From: Iningainema tapete BLCC-T55
GTDB lineage: Bacteria > Cyanobacteriota > Cyanobacteriia > Cyanobacteriales > Nostocaceae
DNA: 64,000 bases
Direction of reading: 5' to 3'
NCBI RefSeq assembly: GCF_014698965.1
Contig: NZ_JACXAE010000093.1
Span: 1-64,000, forward strand
Shown here: positions 61,938 through 64,000 of the stretch, piece after piece
Position numbering within the stretch: position 1 is the first letter of the stretch
Layout of the letters: every line of letters begins with the position of its first letter
Translations under genes and position numbers: made by a program
The notes under the pieces: model-generated
Database searches by the model: none
Told to the model about the DNA's origin: nothing
Seen by the model: only the letters and a program-made list of their open reading frames with translations

Positions 61938-61965
61938 GTAGAGACGTTACATGTAACGTCTCTAC
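61938..61965. repeat. Palindromic repeat P10
   Basis: Perfect 28-nt palindrome: arms GTAGAGACG / CGTCTCTAC, inner TTACA/TGTAA. Between the zinc-ribbon gene and the convergent porin gene. Confidence 0.9.
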
Positions 61966-62002
61966 ATTGTGGCCCCCAACAGGGCGTCTTCACATTAACC
62001 TA

Positions 62003-63697
62003 TTAGAACGTGAAAGTAGTACGCAATGTACCTACATAAATTGTGTCGTTTCTGCTGTTGTGTTCAGGATTAAATATCACCAGCACACCTGGTGTGATTT
62101 GAATATTGTTGGTTAGCTGCAACTTGTACAGTGCTTCCAAGTGATATGAAGTATCCACATCTCTTTGGGATCTGCTCACCCCAGCTGTAGTAATCCTGTA
62201 ATCATTGTTGCTGACCTTAGGTGGTTGACCAAAGATTACACCAAGTGCGTTACCTTGTCTGATAAAGTCTTTAATCGTCAAAGTAGCACCCCAGTAGTAA
62301 ATTTCGGCTTCACTACCCCTTGGAACACCAGCGGCATTTGTCTGCGCCTCAGCTTGAGTGTAACCACCCCAACCAGTGATAGCGAAATTCGGGCTAGGTT
62401 GGAAAGTTGCTTCTAAACCAAAATTGTTAGCGGTAGTTGCAACGTTGGTAGTAAAAGGAGCGCTAGCAAAAGCACTACCTGTAGATTCAAACAGGTTCAC
62501 ACCACCAGTAGGATTCTGGTATGTGCGTGCATAGGTTAGACCAACGTTAAATGCTTTGGCTGGTTTGATAGCTATCTGAGCAAGAGCTGAATAGTTACCT
62601 TCTAAAAACCCTGTTTTTTGGGAAGGATTGTTAGAGACGTTATTACGTCCACCTGCTAGATAGCCCACAGAAACAGTGAAAGGTCCGTTGGGATTCAAGG
62701 AGATTGTCGCACCTGCACCACCTTGACCTTGGCGGTAAATCGGGCTAAAACGACCATAGCGTGTCAAAGCACCTCTACCGCTACTTGCGAAATCTGGGTT
62801 GAAGTTGTTAATGTTTTCCCAGAATTCACCATTGTTAGCATCAACCTTAACGCGGATGGCATCGCTTAAGTTGAAAGCGTAGTTGATTTTATCAATTTGA
62901 ACGGCATTGCCAGTATCATTGTCAAATGCCAAGCGGGTCATGTTGGTACCCGTTGAAGCGTTACCGAAGGCGGTGTTGTTGTTGTTATTGAGAACGTTAC
63001 CTGCTTGCAAACGAATTTGCAACAAGTCTTTCCCTGTAAAGCTGGAGTTCAAGGAAAGACGAATCCGGTCAGAGAATGTTAAGTTGCTGTCTAAGTCTGG
63101 TCTTGCAGCATTTGGGTTGTTTCTCAGTGTCCGAGCATCAACTGCTCTAGTGTCACCAAAAGGATTAGACAAAGCGAAAATTGCTTCCCCAACTAACTTT
63201 GTGGTGGTAGAGAATTGATTTGCCTCTAATTCAGCAGTACGGGCTTCTAAAGCATCTACCCTTCCGCGCAAAGTTGCCAATTCAGCGGAAAATTCTTCTT
63301 GCAAACGCTGTAGAGTTGCCAAGTCTTCTTTTCTTACCAAGTCAGCTGTTGCGGTGGCAATCAATTCGTTAACTCGGTCTAAACAGGCATTCAAACCAGC
63401 AGCAAATTCATAACGGGTCATCGCACGATTACCGCGATAAGTACCGTTAGGATAACCTGCGATACATCCGTAACGCTCTACTAGAGATTGTAAAGCTTGG
63501 AATGCCCAATCTGTAGGCTGTACATCGGAAAACTGAGAAACTGATGTCACCTGTCCCAAGTTATCTGACGAAGCCAACTGAGAAACAGAAGTTGTCTGCC
63601 CTTGAGGTTCAGCCGCCCAAGCACTGTTTGCAGTACAAAATGTAGCAGCTAGTAGAACTGGACTTAGCTTTAATAGGTTCCAGAATGGTTTTGTCAT
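62003..63697 (-). CDS. SLH-OprB family porin
   Basis: Outer-membrane protein of 564 residues from ATG 63697 (a GTG at 63712 would add five residues). Signal peptide (LSPVLLAATFCTANSAWAA), an SLH domain (about 55-115, FSDVQPTDWAFQALQSLVERYGCIAGYPNGTYRG) that anchors it to the cell wall, a coiled-coil stalk (about 120-160, LQRLQEEFSAELATLRGRVDALEARTAEL) and an OprB-type beta-barrel ending in aromatic Phe (TFTF). This is the standard cyanobacterial porin; the class includes iron-uptake porins. Substrate not readable. Confidence 0.93.
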   Translation of the reverse strand: MTKPFWNLLKLSPVLLAATFCTANSAWAAEPQGQTTSVSQLASSDNLGQVTSVSQFSDVQPTDWAFQALQSLVERYGCIAGYPNGTYRGNRAMTRYEFAAGLNACLDRVNELIATATADLVRKEDLATLQRLQEEFSAELATLRGRVDALEARTAELEANQFSTTTKLVGEAIFALSNPFGDTRAVDARTLRNNPNAARPDLDSNLTFSDRIRLSLNSSFTGKDLLQIRLQAGNVLNNNNNTAFGNASTGTNMTRLAFDNDTGNAVQIDKINYAFNLSDAIRVKVDANNGEFWENINNFNPDFASSGRGALTRYGRFSPIYRQGQGGAGATISLNPNGPFTVSVGYLAGGRNNVSNNPSQKTGFLEGNYSALAQIAIKPAKAFNVGLTYARTYQNPTGGVNLFESTGSAFASAPFTTNVATTANNFGLEATFQPSPNFAITGWGGYTQAEAQTNAAGVPRGSEAEIYYWGATLTIKDFIRQGNALGVIFGQPPKVSNNDYRITTAGVSRSQRDVDTSYHLEALYKLQLTNNIQITPGVLVIFNPEHNSRNDTIYVGTLRTTFTF

Positions 63698-63852
63698 AAA
63701 TATTTTTCTCACTCACACCTACTGGTACATTCGTGATATAATCCCCAGAATTACTATTCATGTTCAGGGAATCCACTCATGCTTACTAGTGGAAATTGTA
63801 CCAAACTTGAGGGTGATTAACACAAGTCAATCACCACTATTTTTCCTAATAT

Positions 63853-64000
63853 CTATTTTTTGCCTGGTGGATTGTCCAAACGCAAAATAATCCGGCGTTT
63901 ATATCGTAAAAGTGTTCCTTGTTCTTCAAACTCTTGTAGAAGCCGAGTTACAGTTACTCGTGTTGTATTCAAAACCTCTGCCATTTCTTGATGAGTGACA
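63853..64000 (-). CDS. Crp/Fnr family regulator, C-terminus (partial)
   Basis: The last 49 codons of a gene running past the window end. VTHQEMAEVLNTTRVTVTRLLQEFEEQGTL is the helix-turn-helix of Crp/Fnr-type regulators (similar to the DNA-binding helix region of NtcA but not the same). The tail RYKRRIILRLDNPPGKK ends at TAG. The effector domain is not visible. Confidence 0.85.
   Translation of the reverse strand, partial: VTHQEMAEVLNTTRVTVTRLLQEFEEQGTLLRYKRRIILRLDNPPGKK

Overview
The window comes from a filamentous, probably heterocyst-forming cyanobacterium (Nostocales type). The evidence is petN, psb27, a CcmK carboxysome shell paralog, a CYP110-like P450, SLH/OprB porin architecture, a pntA1-pntA2-pntB transhydrogenase operon, many GCGATCGC (HIP1) words, heptamer short tandem repeats, and dispersed palindromes of the kind found in these genomes. 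Genus and species cannot be fixed from sequence reading alone.

Layout. 1-5.7 kb holds a 5'-truncated TPR/CHAT gene, an AAA-type ATPase fused to a nuclease-like domain, a PEP-CTERM-like protein and a Uma2 endonuclease. 5.7-8.5 kb holds a CcmK paralog, a P450, a membrane protein and petN. 8.5-10 kb is a small accessory patch: a coupled pair that may be a toxin and its immunity protein, palindromes, and a duplicated 3' piece of an Rpn-type gene. 10-32 kb is a peptidase/signalling island: a subtilase divergent from a sigma-70-like/DUF1822 operon, a giant TPR-CHAT protein, a CHAT-CHASE2 membrane protein, a DUF928-like protein, a TPR protein, a CHAT remnant, a second TPR-CHAT protein and a Tat-signal caspase-family protein. 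32-34 kb has two PD-(D/E)XK-type nucleases. 34.3-39.9 kb is a vWA / PP2C-TPR / Ser-Thr kinase / zinc-ribbon operon resembling the TerY-P triad of ter-linked stress systems. 40-40.8 kb has toxin-antitoxin debris. 40.8-44 kb is pntB-pntA2-pntA1. 44.5-48.6 kb is DUF2808 followed by the conserved rpmH-rnpA-PH-yidC-jag-DUF177 cluster. 49-61 kb has a secreted phosphoesterase, four membrane glycosyltransferases, a GH10-like hydrolase, psb27 and cofH. The end holds DUF3318, a zinc-ribbon protein, an SLH-OprB porin and the C-terminus of a Crp/Fnr regulator.

How it may work together. The strongest new signal is a shared bipartite element (TTGCATAW, often followed by CCT, then 13-14 nt, then AGAAATACA). 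It lies upstream of the subtilase, the sigma-like operon, the giant TPR-CHAT gene and the TPR gene; its second half also lies upstream of the caspase gene. This suggests one regulon of exported or membrane-linked peptidases (CHAT, caspase and subtilase) that may be driven by, or co-regulated with, the sigma-like gene inside the island. Most of these proteins carry N-terminal export signals ending in a Leu-Ala-Gln type cleavage region, so the proposed network would act outside the cytoplasm. The kinase/phosphatase/vWA operon follows nearby but lacks the element.

A second theme is a family of ten 27-29 nt palindromes (one with a longer loop). Their conserved arms (GTAGAGACG/CGTCTCTAC) enclose inner stems that differ between copies but stay self-complementary. 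Four copies lie inside coding sequence and keep the frame. All functional statements are by recognition of motifs and families; no searches were run.
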